This document shows positions 42,591 through 52,107 of a DNA stretch of 64,000 bases, one piece after another. The translations under genes were made by a program, and so were the position numbers. The stretch is from contig NZ_CP023564.1 of the NCBI RefSeq assembly GCF_002407065.1, forward strand, positions 2,480,001-2,544,000, read 5' to 3'. The notes below the pieces were generated by a model. It had not been told where the DNA came from, did not search any database, and saw only the letters and a list, made by a program, of their open reading frames with translations. Numbering within the stretch: the first letter of the stretch is position 1; the number at the start of each line of letters is the position of its first letter. This stretch comes from Brachybacterium ginsengisoli (GTDB lineage: Bacteria; Actinomycetota; Actinomycetes; Actinomycetales; Dermabacteraceae).

Positions 42591-44369
42591 GTGTCCCCCG
42601 ACGACGACCGCCCTGCCCGCGACGCGGAGGGCGCGGACGCCGCAGGGGATGCCGTGCCCGAGGCACCGGAGGCCTCTGCCGCGCAGGCGGCCGTCCCGCA
42701 TCGAGGGCTCCGTCGCCGTCGGCAGGGCCGCCAGCGGCTGCTGCACGTCGCCACCACCACGGTCGTGGCGGTGCTCGGCGCGATCGTCGGCCTGCTGCTG
42801 GTCCCCGACACGACCGTCGAGGTCGGCCCGTTGACGGCGAGCGTCCACCTGCGCCCCTCCCTCTCCTCCGAGACGGTGCTCCTGCTCCCGCCCGTGGGCC
42901 AGGTCGCCTTCGACTCGCACACCGCGCCGGTGCGCATCGAGGCGCGCATCAAGGGCGTCGACGTCGAGAAGGCCGAGGCCCTGTTCTACGCGGACTCCGG
43001 CTTCGCCGAGCTGCAGAGCTCCGCCCCGGAGACCATCGCCGCCGCCGCGGCGAAGAACGCGGCGCTGAACGCCCTGTTCGCCGCCCTCGGGGCCGGTCTC
43101 GCCGTGGGGCTCACCTTCCGTCGGGTCCGTCGCGCCCTGGTCGCAGGAGGCGGCGCCGTCGCCGTCGTAGGAGCGTCGGTGGCCGCGACCTCCGCGACCT
43201 TCTCCGCCGAGTCGCTGAGCCAGCCGAGGTTCGAGGGGCTGCTCTCCCAGGCGGCGTACATCGCGGATCTCGGCCAGGGCAAGGCCATCGACTACCAGAG
43301 CTACCGCGCCACCCTCGCGGAGTTCGTCGGCCAGGTCTCCGCGCTGTACATCGCCGCGGACTCCCTCCCGGTGGGCCTGGACCAGGAGAACCTGATCACC
43401 GTCCTGCACGTCTCGGACATCCATGACAACCCGCAGGCCTACGACGTCATCGATCAGCTGCACACCCAGTTCGCGATCGACGCGGTCATCGACACCGGCG
43501 ACATCATCTCCTGGGGCACCCCGGTGGAGAACGAGCTGCTGCACCGCATCGGCACCCTCGACGTGCCCTACGTCTACATCAGCGGCAACCATGACGGCGC
43601 CGCGGCGGCCGCGACGATCGAGGACCAGCCCAATGCCACCGTGGTCGACAACGAGGTGGTCGAGGTCGCGGGCCTGCGCATCGCCGGCATCGGCGATCCC
43701 CGCTTCGCGGCCGACGACGACTCCGACGCCGGCGGCTGGCGCGAGGGCGACGAGGCGGTGGACGCCAGCGTCTTCCAGCTCGGGGACACCATCCAGGCGT
43801 ACGACGCGACGCACCCCGAGGAGCCGGTGGACATCGCCCTGGTCCACGACCCGACCCAGCCGGAGGGGCTCCTGGGCCGCACCCCGCTGGTGATGTCCGG
43901 GCACATGCACACCTCGAAGGTCGAGCTGGACCGCGAGGGATCCGGCACCGACTGGCTCACCGTCGGCTCGACCGGCGGGGCGCTCGCCTCGGGCGGGGTG
44001 CAGCCGGTCCTCCGGGGAGAGGCGCCCCTGGACCTCACCGCACGGATGCTCTATTTCGACAAGGAGACCCGCCGGCTGGTCGCCTACGACGACATCGTCA
44101 TGGGCGGGCTCGGCCTGGTGTCGGTCTCGATCGCCCGCACGCAGATGCCCGAGGAGGCGCCGGTGCTCGAGATCCCTGACAGCGCCGAGACGCCGGAGGG
44201 CACCATCCCGCCGGAGCAGGAGGTCGCCCCGGGCGAGGGCCTGCCGGACGAGGACCGCGTCACCCCCACCGACCCCGTCAGCCCGCCGCCCGAGACCGAC
44301 GGTCCCGCCCCCTCGGACAGCGGCGGCGGAGCAGGCGGGGGCGGAGGAAGCGACGGCGGAGGCGGCTGA
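42591..44369 (+). CDS. membrane-anchored metallophosphoesterase
   Basis: 592 aa from a GTG with no good Shine-Dalgarno; 16 bases after DUF3107. An acidic then basic N-terminus precedes a membrane helix (about 46-66); a second helix lies near 158-205. The catalytic domain has all calcineurin-like motifs: HVSDIHD, DTGDII, SGNHDG and GHMHTS. The enzyme domain should lie outside or face the membrane after the two helices. The C-terminus is a Pro-rich then Gly/Ser-rich tail (GGGAGGGGGSDGGGG). It may hydrolyse a phosphoester in the envelope; the substrate is not known. Confidence 0.88.
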   Translation: MSPDDDRPARDAEGADAAGDAVPEAPEASAAQAAVPHRGLRRRRQGRQRLLHVATTTVVAVLGAIVGLLLVPDTTVEVGPLTASVHLRPSLSSETVLLLPPVGQVAFDSHTAPVRIEARIKGVDVEKAEALFYADSGFAELQSSAPETIAAAAAKNAALNALFAALGAGLAVGLTFRRVRRALVAGGGAVAVVGASVAATSATFSAESLSQPRFEGLLSQAAYIADLGQGKAIDYQSYRATLAEFVGQVSALYIAADSLPVGLDQENLITVLHVSDIHDNPQAYDVIDQLHTQFAIDAVIDTGDIISWGTPVENELLHRIGTLDVPYVYISGNHDGAAAAATIEDQPNATVVDNEVVEVAGLRIAGIGDPRFAADDDSDAGGWREGDEAVDASVFQLGDTIQAYDATHPEEPVDIALVHDPTQPEGLLGRTPLVMSGHMHTSKVELDREGSGTDWLTVGSTGGALASGGVQPVLRGEAPLDLTARMLYFDKETRRLVAYDDIVMGGLGLVSVSIARTQMPEEAPVLEIPDSAETPEGTIPPEQEVAPGEGLPDEDRVTPTDPVSPPPETDGPAPSDSGGGAGGGGGSDGGGG

Positions 44370-44490
44370 GGTCGCGCCGCGGACGGTCGCTCCCGCAGGG
44401 GCCGTGGTCACCTTCTGCCCGCTCCGGCCCGTGGGATGCGGGCCTGGAGGCTACGATGGCCGTGCATATCCATGACCAGAGAGTTGAACG

Positions 44491-46344
44491 GTGCCTGAAT
44501 CCACCCCGCACACCGATGAGGCCGTGTCGGCCTCCCCTGCCGTCGAGCTGAGCTCCGGCACCCCTGCATCGCCCGAGCCCGAGAAGACCTTCGCCGACTT
44601 CGACGTCCGCACGGACATCGTCGAGGCACTGGCCGCCAAGGGCATCACCACCCCCTTCCCGATCCAGTCGATGACGCTGCCGGTCGCCCTGCGCGGCCGC
44701 GACATCATCGGGCAGGCCAAGACCGGAACCGGCAAGACGCTCGGCTTCGGCATCCCGCTGCTGCAGAACTCCGTCGCGCCGGGCGAGCCGAACCCCCAGA
44801 ACCGTCAGATCGGCAAGCCGCAAGCGCTCGTGGTGCTCCCCACCCGTGAGCTCGCGGTGCAGGTCGCCCAGGATCTCGAGACCGCCTCGGCGAAGCGTCC
44901 GATCCGGATCCTCACCGTCTACGGCGGCCGCGCCTACGAGCCGCAGATCGAGGCGCTCGAGAAGGGCGTCGAGGTGGTCGTCGGCACCCCGGGGCGCCTC
45001 ATCGACCTGATGCGCCAGAAGTACCTGGACCTGTCCCAGGTACGCACCGCGGTGCTCGACGAGGCCGACGAGATGCTCGACCTCGGCTTCCTCGAGGACA
45101 TCGAGAAGCTGCTCCAGGCGGTTCCCGAGAACCGGCAGACCATGCTGTTCTCCGCCACCATGCCGGGTCCGATCATGGCCCTGGCGCGCCGCTTCATGAA
45201 GCAGCCCACGCACATCCGGGCTCACGACCCGGGCGACGGCGCCCGCACCAAGGCCGACATCAAGCAGGTCGTCTACCGCGCCCACCAGCTCGACAAGATC
45301 GAGGTGATGGCCCGCATCCTGCAGGCCCGCGGCCGTGGTCTGTCGATCATCTTCATGCGCACGAAGCGCCAGGCCGACCGCGTCGCCGGGGACCTCGCCG
45401 ATCGCGGCTTCGCGGCCGCGCCGCTGCACGGCGATCTCAGCCAGGGCGCCCGCGAGCAGGCGCTGCGCGCCTTCCGCAACGGCAAGGTCGACGTGCTGGT
45501 GGCGACCGACGTCGCCGCCCGCGGCATCGACGTCACCGACGTCACCCACGTCGTGAACTGGAACTGCCCGGACGACGACAAGACCTACCTCCACCGCACC
45601 GGCCGCACGGGCCGCGCTGGCAAGAAGGGCACCGCGATCACCTTCGTGGACTGGGAGGACCTCGCGCGCTGGGCGCTTATCGCCCGACAGCTGGGGCTGA
45701 AGTCCACCGAGGCCGTGGAGACGTACTCCACCTCCGAGCACCTCTTCGCCGAGCTCGACATCCCCACCGAGTCCAAGGGCACCCTGCCCAAGGACAAGCG
45801 CACGCGCGAGGGCCTGGACGCCGAGGAGATCGAGGACCTGGGCGGTCCGGACGGCGCACGCGGCGGGCGCGAGAGCTCCCGCGGCGAGCGTGATCGCGGC
45901 GGCCGGGGTCGTCGCGAGGGCGAGAGCGGCGGCCGAGGTGGCCGCGGCGAGCGCAGTGAGCGCGGCGAGCGTGGTGGCTCCCGCGGGCGGAAGGACGGCG
46001 GACGGCGGGGCGAGCGTCAGGACGCCGCGGAGAGCACCTTCACCGCCCCGGCCGAGGGCACCGGGCCCGTCGCCGAGGAGAGCACGGGCGAGCGTCCCCG
46101 ACGCAGCCGCTCGCGCTCCCGCACCCGCCGGGTGGGCGGCGACGTGGTCTCGAGCGACGAGGGCCGCGCGGCGGAGTCGACCGGCGATCGCTCGGGCTCG
46201 GGCGAGGCGCAGGGCGAGCGGAAGGACCGACGCGAGGGCGGAGAGTCCTCGGGCGAGGGACGGCCGCGTCGGCGCCGTTCCCGCGGCGGCCGCGGCCGCT
46301 CCGGCGGATCGTCCCCGCAGGAATCGGCCTCCCAGGAGAGCTGA
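44491..46344 (+). CDS. DEAD-box RNA helicase with Arg/Gly-rich tail
   Basis: 617 aa from a GTG. Q motif FADFDV...PFPIQ, Walker A AKTGTGKT, PTRELAV, DEAD box LDEADEM, SAT, and HRTGRTGRAG are all present. The core ends near residue 430. The last 170 residues are a disordered Arg/Gly/Ser/Glu-rich tail with repeated RGE, RGG and RSR motifs, likely RNA-binding. This position matches Mycobacterium Rv3211. TACGAT at 44452-44457 is a likely -10, giving a leader of about 27 bases. Likely role: RNA structure remodelling, including in cold or during ribosome assembly. Confidence 0.95.
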   Translation: MPESTPHTDEAVSASPAVELSSGTPASPEPEKTFADFDVRTDIVEALAAKGITTPFPIQSMTLPVALRGRDIIGQAKTGTGKTLGFGIPLLQNSVAPGEPNPQNRQIGKPQALVVLPTRELAVQVAQDLETASAKRPIRILTVYGGRAYEPQIEALEKGVEVVVGTPGRLIDLMRQKYLDLSQVRTAVLDEADEMLDLGFLEDIEKLLQAVPENRQTMLFSATMPGPIMALARRFMKQPTHIRAHDPGDGARTKADIKQVVYRAHQLDKIEVMARILQARGRGLSIIFMRTKRQADRVAGDLADRGFAAAPLHGDLSQGAREQALRAFRNGKVDVLVATDVAARGIDVTDVTHVVNWNCPDDDKTYLHRTGRTGRAGKKGTAITFVDWEDLARWALIARQLGLKSTEAVETYSTSEHLFAELDIPTESKGTLPKDKRTREGLDAEEIEDLGGPDGARGGRESSRGERDRGGRGRREGESGGRGGRGERSERGERGGSRGRKDGGRRGERQDAAESTFTAPAEGTGPVAEESTGERPRRSRSRSRTRRVGGDVVSSDEGRAAESTGDRSGSGEAQGERKDRREGGESSGEGRPRRRRSRGGRGRSGGSSPQESASQES

Positions 46345-46357
46345 CCTCCACCACCTC

Positions 46358-46417
46358 GTCGACCGTTGCACCGTCGGCGTTCTGATCGCTCAGGACGCCG
46401 ACAGCGCAACGGTCGAC
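46358..46417. terminator. hairpin between the helicase and PHP genes
   Basis: Arms at 46358-46380 and 46395-46417 pair over 12 bp and, after three mismatched bases, 8 more; the loop is 14 bases. It lies between two convergent genes and can serve both. Confidence 0.75.
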
Positions 46418-46463
46418 GTCGTTCCGAGGCCGGTGGCGTCGGGGCGCGGGGGCAGAGACCGGC

Positions 46464-47348
46464 TCAGGGGCGCAGGATGCGCGTGGCGCTCGTGGCCCGG
46501 GCCGCGATCTCCTCGAGCACCTCCGGCGCGGTGAGGTTCTCCGCCAGGCGGTTCTCCTTGCCGGTGCCGTGGAAGTCGCTGCCGCCGGTGATCAGCAGCT
46601 CGTGACGGCGCGCGAACTCCCGCAGCCGGATCCGCTCCTGATCGTCGTGCTCGCGGTGATCGACCTCGATGCCGTCCAGACCGGTCGCGACCAGCTCCTC
46701 GAGGAGGTCCAGCGGGAGGTCGTCGTCCCGGGTCACGGATCCCGGGTGGGCGAGCACCGAGATGCCGCCGGCCGCTCGGATCGCACGCACCGCGGACTGC
46801 GGCGAGGGCGCGTAATAGGGGACGTAGTACGGGCCCGAGGGCCGCAGGATCTCCGTGAAGGCCTCCGAGCGGTCGCGGACCACCCCGGCCTCGACCAGGG
46901 CATCGGCGATGTGGGGCCTGCCGATCACGGTGCTCTCCCCCGCCACCTGCGCCTCCACGTCCTCCCAGCGGACCGGGTGGTCCGAGGAGATCAGGTCCAC
47001 CATGGCCCGTGCACGATCCGCCCGCGAGCTGCGGGCCCGGGCCATCTCGGCCGCCAGCTCGGTGTCCGGCGAGGGATCCACGAGCAGGGCCAGCAGATGC
47101 ACGCTGCGGCCGTCGGCCTCGCTGGAGACCTCGATGCCGGGGACCGCGGCGACCCCGCTGGCGGCGACGGCGTCGGCGAGCTCGGGCCAGCCGGTGACGG
47201 TGTCGTGGTCGGTCAGCGCCAGCACGTCGAGCCCCGCGGCCGCGGCCTGCGCGAACAGCTCCGGGACGCCCGTGGTCCCGTCGGACCATGTGCTGTGCGC
47301 ATGCAGGTCGATCCGCGGGGCGACGTCGGCGTCAGTCCTCTCACTCAT
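46464..47348 (-). CDS. PHP-domain phosphoesterase
   Basis: 294 aa. PHP metal motifs: DLHAHSTWSDG, LTDHDTVTG, PGIEVSSE, RPHIADALV, VLAHPGS and GGSDFHGT. This set is that of nucleoside 3',5'-bisphosphate phosphatases and YciV/RNase AM-type PHP enzymes, which act on pAp-like nucleotides or short RNA 5' ends. TACCCT 6 bases before the ATG predicts a leaderless transcript. It is divergent from pepP with 37 bases between starts. Confidence 0.92.
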   Translation of the reverse strand: MSERTDADVAPRIDLHAHSTWSDGTTGVPELFAQAAAAGLDVLALTDHDTVTGWPELADAVAASGVAAVPGIEVSSEADGRSVHLLALLVDPSPDTELAAEMARARSSRADRARAMVDLISSDHPVRWEDVEAQVAGESTVIGRPHIADALVEAGVVRDRSEAFTEILRPSGPYYVPYYAPSPQSAVRAIRAAGGISVLAHPGSVTRDDDLPLDLLEELVATGLDGIEVDHREHDDQERIRLREFARRHELLITGGSDFHGTGKENRLAENLTAPEVLEEIAARATSATRILRP

Positions 47349-47354
47349 AGTCCC

Positions 47355-47360
47355 AGGGTA
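47355..47360 (-). promoter_or_regulatory. -10 element for the PHP gene
   Basis: TACCCT on the minus strand, 6 bases before the ATG at 47348. Confidence 0.6.
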
Positions 47361-47385
47361 GACCGCGCCATGAGACGATCGGGGG

Positions 47386-48960
47386 GTGAGCACCGAGAAC
47401 AAGACGTCGCAGAACAGTTCGGCCCCGAGCAGCACCGCCGGGGGTGCCGATCCGGAGGGCGGCGAGCGCCTGAAGGACCTCGCCTCACGCGGGGACTCCC
47501 GTTCGCAGCGCCCCAGCAGCGAGGCGTTCCGCGAGTTCATCTCCTCCGGCTGGGACGAGACGGTCCCCGACGCCGAGCGCCGCGAGGCGGCCGACCTCAC
47601 CCCTGATCGCCGTGACGCGCTGGTGCGGCGTCTGCCCGCCACGCGGTTCGTGCTGCCCGCCGGTGTGCTCAAGGTGCGCTCGAACGACACCGACTACCCG
47701 TTCCGCCCGGACACCGCCTTCGCGTACTACTCGGGGCTGGGCACCGACGAGGAGCCGGACAGCGTGCTCGTCATCGAGCCCTCCGCACAGGATGCGCAGC
47801 GTGCCGAGGCGACGTACTTCTTCCGCCCGCGCGCCGGCTTCGACACCAGCGAGTTCTATGCCGACGCCCGCTACGGCGAGATGTGGGTGGGGCGACGTCC
47901 CACCGTCGACGAGGCCTCGCAGCGCCTCGGCATCGAGGTGCGCCACATCGACGAGCTCCGCGACCACCTCGCCAAGGACGTCGGCGCCCAGCTCTCGCTG
48001 AGCGTCATGCCGGCCGTGGACGCCTCGGTCGAGGCGATGGTCCAGGAGATCCGCTCCCAGAACGGGCTGCCCGGCGGGGACGAGGCCGCTGCGGAGCAGG
48101 CCGCCCTCAAGGAGGCCGCGAGCGAGCAGCGCCTGGTCAAGGACGAGTACGAGATCCGCCAGATGCGCCGGGCCGTCGACGCGACCCTCAAGGGCTTCGA
48201 GGACGTGGTGCGGAACCTGCCGCGCGCCGTCGGCCACCCGCGCGGCGAGCGGGTCATCGAGGGCGTCTTCGCGGCCACCGCCCGGGCCGACGGCAACGGC
48301 GTCGGCTACGACACCATCGCCGCCGCCGGCGACCATGCCTGCACCCTGCACTGGACCCGCAACAACGGTGTGGTCCGGGCCGAGGAGATGGTGCTGATCG
48401 ACGCCGGGGTCGAGATCGACTCGCTGTACACGGCCGACATCACCCGCACCCTGCCGGTCTCGGGCACCTTCTCCCCCGCCCAGCGGAAGATCTACGACGC
48501 CGTGCTCGAGGCCTCCGACGCCGCCTTCGCGGTCGCCCGGCCCGGTCTGCGCTTCCGCGACCTGCACACCGCCGCGATGGAGGTGCTCGCGCGCCGCCTC
48601 GAGGAGTGGGGCCTGCTGCCCGGCACCGCCGAGGAGTCCCTCGCCGAGGACGGCCAGTGGCATCGTCGCTGGATGCCGCACGGCACCAGCCACCACCTCG
48701 GCCTGGACGTCCACGACTGCGCCCAGGCGCGCCGCGAGATGTACCTGGACGCGGAGCTGGAGCCGGGGATGGTCTTCACCATCGAGCCCGGTCTCTACTT
48801 CAAGGAGAACGACCTGCTGGTGCCCGAGGAGCTGCGCGGCAACGGCGTGCGCATCGAGGACGACGTGCTGGTGACGGCAGACGGCGTCGAGAACCTCTCG
48901 GCAGCCGCACCGCGCCGCGCCGAGGACGTCGAGCGCTGGATGATCGAGCTGCAGCGGTGA
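47386..48960 (+). CDS. pepP: Xaa-Pro aminopeptidase, M24B family
   Basis: 524 aa from a GTG 6 bases after GACGAT. N-terminal creatinase-like domain (LPPxxFVLPAGVLKVRSNDTDYPFRPDTAFAYYSGL-type segment), then the pita-bread catalytic domain with metal ligands in LIDAGVEIDSLYTADITRT, GTSHHLGLDVHD, FTIEPGLYF and VRIEDDVLVT. It removes the first residue before proline. The stop overlaps the start of the MgtE-N/CBS gene (GTGA), so it heads that operon. Confidence 0.94.
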   Translation: MSTENKTSQNSSAPSSTAGGADPEGGERLKDLASRGDSRSQRPSSEAFREFISSGWDETVPDAERREAADLTPDRRDALVRRLPATRFVLPAGVLKVRSNDTDYPFRPDTAFAYYSGLGTDEEPDSVLVIEPSAQDAQRAEATYFFRPRAGFDTSEFYADARYGEMWVGRRPTVDEASQRLGIEVRHIDELRDHLAKDVGAQLSLSVMPAVDASVEAMVQEIRSQNGLPGGDEAAAEQAALKEAASEQRLVKDEYEIRQMRRAVDATLKGFEDVVRNLPRAVGHPRGERVIEGVFAATARADGNGVGYDTIAAAGDHACTLHWTRNNGVVRAEEMVLIDAGVEIDSLYTADITRTLPVSGTFSPAQRKIYDAVLEASDAAFAVARPGLRFRDLHTAAMEVLARRLEEWGLLPGTAEESLAEDGQWHRRWMPHGTSHHLGLDVHDCAQARREMYLDAELEPGMVFTIEPGLYFKENDLLVPEELRGNGVRIEDDVLVTADGVENLSAAAPRRAEDVERWMIELQR

Positions 48961-50297
48961 GCACCACCGCGCCGCCGCGCTTCTACGCGGCACGACTGGC
49001 CGGCACCGCCGTCTTCGACCCGATCGGGGACATGGTGGCGACGGTCCGCGACGTGGTGGTGGTGCCCCAGGCCCGCACCAGCGCGCGGGCCGTGGGCCTG
49101 GTCGTCGAGGTCGGCGCGAAGCGTCGCGTGTTCCTGCCGATCACCCGGGTCACCTCGATCTCCCCGGGCCAGGTGATCTCCACCGGGGTGCTCAACGTGC
49201 GCCGCTTCGAGAAGCGCACCGGCGAGCTGCTCGTGATCGGCGACCTGCTGGATCGGGCGGTGACGCTCGAGGACGGCAGCGGCGAGGCGACGGTGCTGGA
49301 CATCGCCCTGGATCAGGACCGCCACCGGGACTGGAACGTGTCCCGGCTGCACCTGCGCCGCCAGCGCCGCGGCGGCTCGCTGAGCCGTCTGGTCTCCCGG
49401 GGCGAGACGGTCACCGTCGAGCCCGAGGGCGTCGCCGGCCTGTACGGCACGCAGGCCGAGCAGTCCGCGCACCTGCTGGCCGCGTCGTACCAGGACCTGA
49501 ACCCGGCCGACCTCGCGGAGATCATCCAGGAGCTCGAGCCCAAGCGGCGCATCGAGCTCGCCGGCGACCTGGCCGACGAGCGCCTCGCCGACGTCCTCGA
49601 GGAGCTGCCCGAGGACGTCCGGGTGGAGGTCGTCACCGGCCTCGACGCCACCCGCGCCGCGGACATCCTCGATGCGATGGATCCCGACGACGCCGCGGAC
49701 CTCGTCCAGGAGCTTCCCGAGAAGGTCGCCGCCCATCTGCTGACCCTGATGGAGCCGGAGGAGGCGGAGGACGTGCGCCGCCTGCTCGCGTACGACGAGT
49801 ACACCGCCGGCGGCATGATGACCACCGAGCCGCTGATCGTGGCCCCGGAGACGCCGGTCGCCCACTGCCTGGCGATGATCAGCCGCGAGGCGATCCACGC
49901 CGCGCTCGCCTCGACCGTGCACGTGTGCCGGTCGCCGCTCGAGACCCCCACCGGGAAGCTGCTGGGGATCGTCCACTTCCAGCAGCTGCTGCGGGAGCGG
50001 CCCGACCGCCCCGTGGGCGAGATCCTGGACCAGGACAAGGTCTCGGTCGGCCCCACCGCACCGCTGTCCACGGTGACCCGGGAGATGGCCACCTACAACC
50101 TCGTCTCGATCCCCGTGGTCGACGACGACGGGCGCCTGCTGGGCGCGGTGACCGTCGACGACGTGCTGGACCACGTGCTGCCCGATGACTGGCGCGAGCA
50201 GGACGAGGCGCCCACGACCACCGGCCAGATCGACCTCTCGGAGATCGCCCGGGCCACCTCCCGGGATGCCGGGGACGACGCCACGACGGAGGGGTGA
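48957..50297 (+). CDS. MgtE N-terminal/CBS domain protein without membrane domain
   Basis: 446 aa from a GTG overlapping the pepP stop. N-terminal PRC-barrel-like part (TAVFDPIGDMVATVRDVVV, about residues 14-160), then MgtE_N repeats (DLADERLADVLEELPEDVRVEVV, ATRAADILDAMDPDDAADLVQEL), then two CBS domains. There is no membrane segment, so unlike MgtE it cannot be a channel by itself. It overlaps the DUF1003 gene, a pair conserved in Actinobacteria. Likely a regulatory partner, perhaps sensing Mg or nucleotides for the DUF1003 membrane protein. Confidence 0.87.
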   Translation: MSTTAPPRFYAARLAGTAVFDPIGDMVATVRDVVVVPQARTSARAVGLVVEVGAKRRVFLPITRVTSISPGQVISTGVLNVRRFEKRTGELLVIGDLLDRAVTLEDGSGEATVLDIALDQDRHRDWNVSRLHLRRQRRGGSLSRLVSRGETVTVEPEGVAGLYGTQAEQSAHLLAASYQDLNPADLAEIIQELEPKRRIELAGDLADERLADVLEELPEDVRVEVVTGLDATRAADILDAMDPDDAADLVQELPEKVAAHLLTLMEPEEAEDVRRLLAYDEYTAGGMMTTEPLIVAPETPVAHCLAMISREAIHAALASTVHVCRSPLETPTGKLLGIVHFQQLLRERPDRPVGEILDQDKVSVGPTAPLSTVTREMATYNLVSIPVVDDDGRLLGAVTVDDVLDHVLPDDWREQDEAPTTTGQIDLSEIARATSRDAGDDATTEG

Positions 50298-50299
50298 GC

Positions 50300-50923
50300 A
50301 TGGCAGAGCACCTTCCCAGCCCGCTCGACGATCCGGCGCCCCGCGGCCGCCGGCTGCGCAACCCCCTGCGCGGCGACGCCTTCGGCCGCGGCGCGGAGTC
50401 CTTCGCCCGGATGATGGGCACCCCGGCCTTCCTGGTCGGGATGACGGTCTTCTGCGCCGTGTGGCTGACCTGGAACTCCCTGGCGCCGGAGTCAGCGCAG
50501 TTCGACCCGCGCGCGCTGAACTTCACCCTGCTCACCCTGATCCTCTCGCTGCAGGCCTCCTATGCCGCTCCCCTGCTGCTGCTCGCGCAGAACCGGCAGG
50601 ACGACCGCGACCGGGTGCAGGCGGAGCAGGACCGCCAGTCCAACGACCGCAACCACGCCACCACCGACTTCATCACCCGGGAGATCGCCTCGCTGCGCCT
50701 GGCCCTGAACGACGTGGCCACGCGCGACTTCGTGCGCGGAGAGCTGCGCGACCTGCTCGAGGAGCTCGAGGAGCCCCCGGCGCAGGACGCCGACACGCTC
50801 CGAGCCCTCCTGCGCGAGGAGATCGAGGCGGTCCTGGATCGCCGCACGAGCACCACGGACGCTCTGTCGGCGAGCTCCACGGCACCCACCCCCACCACCA
50901 CGAAGGAGCAGGACCCCCGGTGA
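50300..50923 (+). CDS. DUF1003 membrane protein
   Basis: 207 aa. The ATG at 50300 follows GGAGG by seven bases; a GTG at 50294 would overlap the previous stop. Two membrane helices (about 45-65 and 80-98) and the DUF1003 core WNSLAPESAQFDPRALNF then LLLLAQNRQDDRDRVQAEQD. After the helices is a long charged helical region. It may form a complex with the preceding MgtE-N/CBS protein. Function unknown; conserved gene neighbours suggest ion or stress physiology. Confidence 0.88.
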   Translation: MAEHLPSPLDDPAPRGRRLRNPLRGDAFGRGAESFARMMGTPAFLVGMTVFCAVWLTWNSLAPESAQFDPRALNFTLLTLILSLQASYAAPLLLLAQNRQDDRDRVQAEQDRQSNDRNHATTDFITREIASLRLALNDVATRDFVRGELRDLLEELEEPPAQDADTLRALLREEIEAVLDRRTSTTDALSASSTAPTPTTTKEQDPR

Positions 50924-52068
50924 GCACCTCCGAGCAGCCCGGCACCGACGAGCGCGTCTCGCGGATCCACGAAGCGCTCAGCGGCGTGATCGACCCCGAG
51001 ATCCACCGCCCCATCACCGAGCTCGGCATGGTCGACTCGGTGACGGTCGACGAGGACGGCACCGCGCGCGTCGAGGTGCTCGTGACCATCGAGGGCTGCC
51101 CGATGCGGGACCGGATCGAGCGCGAGACCGCCGAGGCGACCGCGACCGTGCCGGGGCTGACGCGGGTCGAGGTCTCCACCAGCGCGATGACCGAGGAGCA
51201 GCGCCGTGCCCTCACCGAGCGACTGCGCCAGGGTCGGCGACAGATCCCCTTCAACCGTCCCGGCTCGCTGACGCGCATCTTCGCGATCTCCTCCGGCAAG
51301 GGCGGGGTCGGGAAGTCGACCGTGACCGCGAACCTCGCCGCGGCGATGGCGGCCGACGGGCTGCGTGTTGGCGTCATCGACGCGGACATCCACGGCTTCT
51401 CGATGCCGGGCATGTTCGGCATCACCGACCAGCCCACCAAGGTCTCGGACCTGCTGATGCCGCCCGAGGCTCACGGCGTGGCCGTGATGAGCATCGGCAT
51501 GTTCGTGCCCGAGGGCCAGGCCGTGGTGTGGCGCGGCCCCAAGATGCACCGCGCGATCGAGCAGTTCGCCTCGGACGTCTTCTGGGGCGATCTGGACGTG
51601 CTCCTGCTGGACCTCCCGCCCGGCACCGGGGACGTGGCGATCTCGGTCGCCCAGCTGCTGCCGAGCGCCAAGATGGTCGTGGTGACCACGCCGCAGCAGT
51701 CCGCCTCGGGGGTCGCCGAACGGGTCGGCTCGCTGTCCACCTCCACCGAGCAGGAGGTCGCCGGGGTGGTCGAGAACATGGCCGGGCTGACCCTCCCGGA
51801 CGGCAGCGTCATGGACGTCTTCGGGACGGGCGGCGGGGACCGGGTGGCGGCGACGCTGGCCCGGGCCGTCGGGCACGACGTGCCGGTGCTGGGCCGGATC
51901 GGTCTGGACCCGGCGCTGCGCGAGGGCGCGGATCAGGGGGTGCCTCTGGTGGTCTCGGACCCGGACTCCCCCACGGCGATGGCGCTCAAGGGAGTGGCCC
52001 GGTCGTTGGTGCGCACTCCGCGGGGACTGGGCGGGATGAAGCTCCCGCTCACCGTCTCCCGCTCCTGA
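50920..52068 (+). CDS. mrp: Mrp/NBP35-type iron-sulfur carrier ATPase
   Basis: 382 aa from a GTG overlapping the DUF1003 stop. N-terminal MIP18-like domain (residues 15-90: GVIDPEIHRPITELGMV, VTIEGCPMRDRIE), then a P-loop ATPase with SSGKGGVGKST (Lys132), IDADIHGFSMPGMFG and LLLDLPPGTGDV. The CxxC that many Mrp proteins use to hold the cluster is absent (MAGLTLPDGSVMDVFG region), which is usual for actinobacterial members. It should deliver iron-sulfur clusters to apo-proteins. Confidence 0.93.
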   Translation: MSTSEQPGTDERVSRIHEALSGVIDPEIHRPITELGMVDSVTVDEDGTARVEVLVTIEGCPMRDRIERETAEATATVPGLTRVEVSTSAMTEEQRRALTERLRQGRRQIPFNRPGSLTRIFAISSGKGGVGKSTVTANLAAAMAADGLRVGVIDADIHGFSMPGMFGITDQPTKVSDLLMPPEAHGVAVMSIGMFVPEGQAVVWRGPKMHRAIEQFASDVFWGDLDVLLLDLPPGTGDVAISVAQLLPSAKMVVVTTPQQSASGVAERVGSLSTSTEQEVAGVVENMAGLTLPDGSVMDVFGTGGGDRVAATLARAVGHDVPVLGRIGLDPALREGADQGVPLVVSDPDSPTAMALKGVARSLVRTPRGLGGMKLPLTVSRS

Positions 52069-52107
52069 GGGGTCTCTCCTCGGGCCCTGCCGCGGCTCAG
52101 CGGTGGA

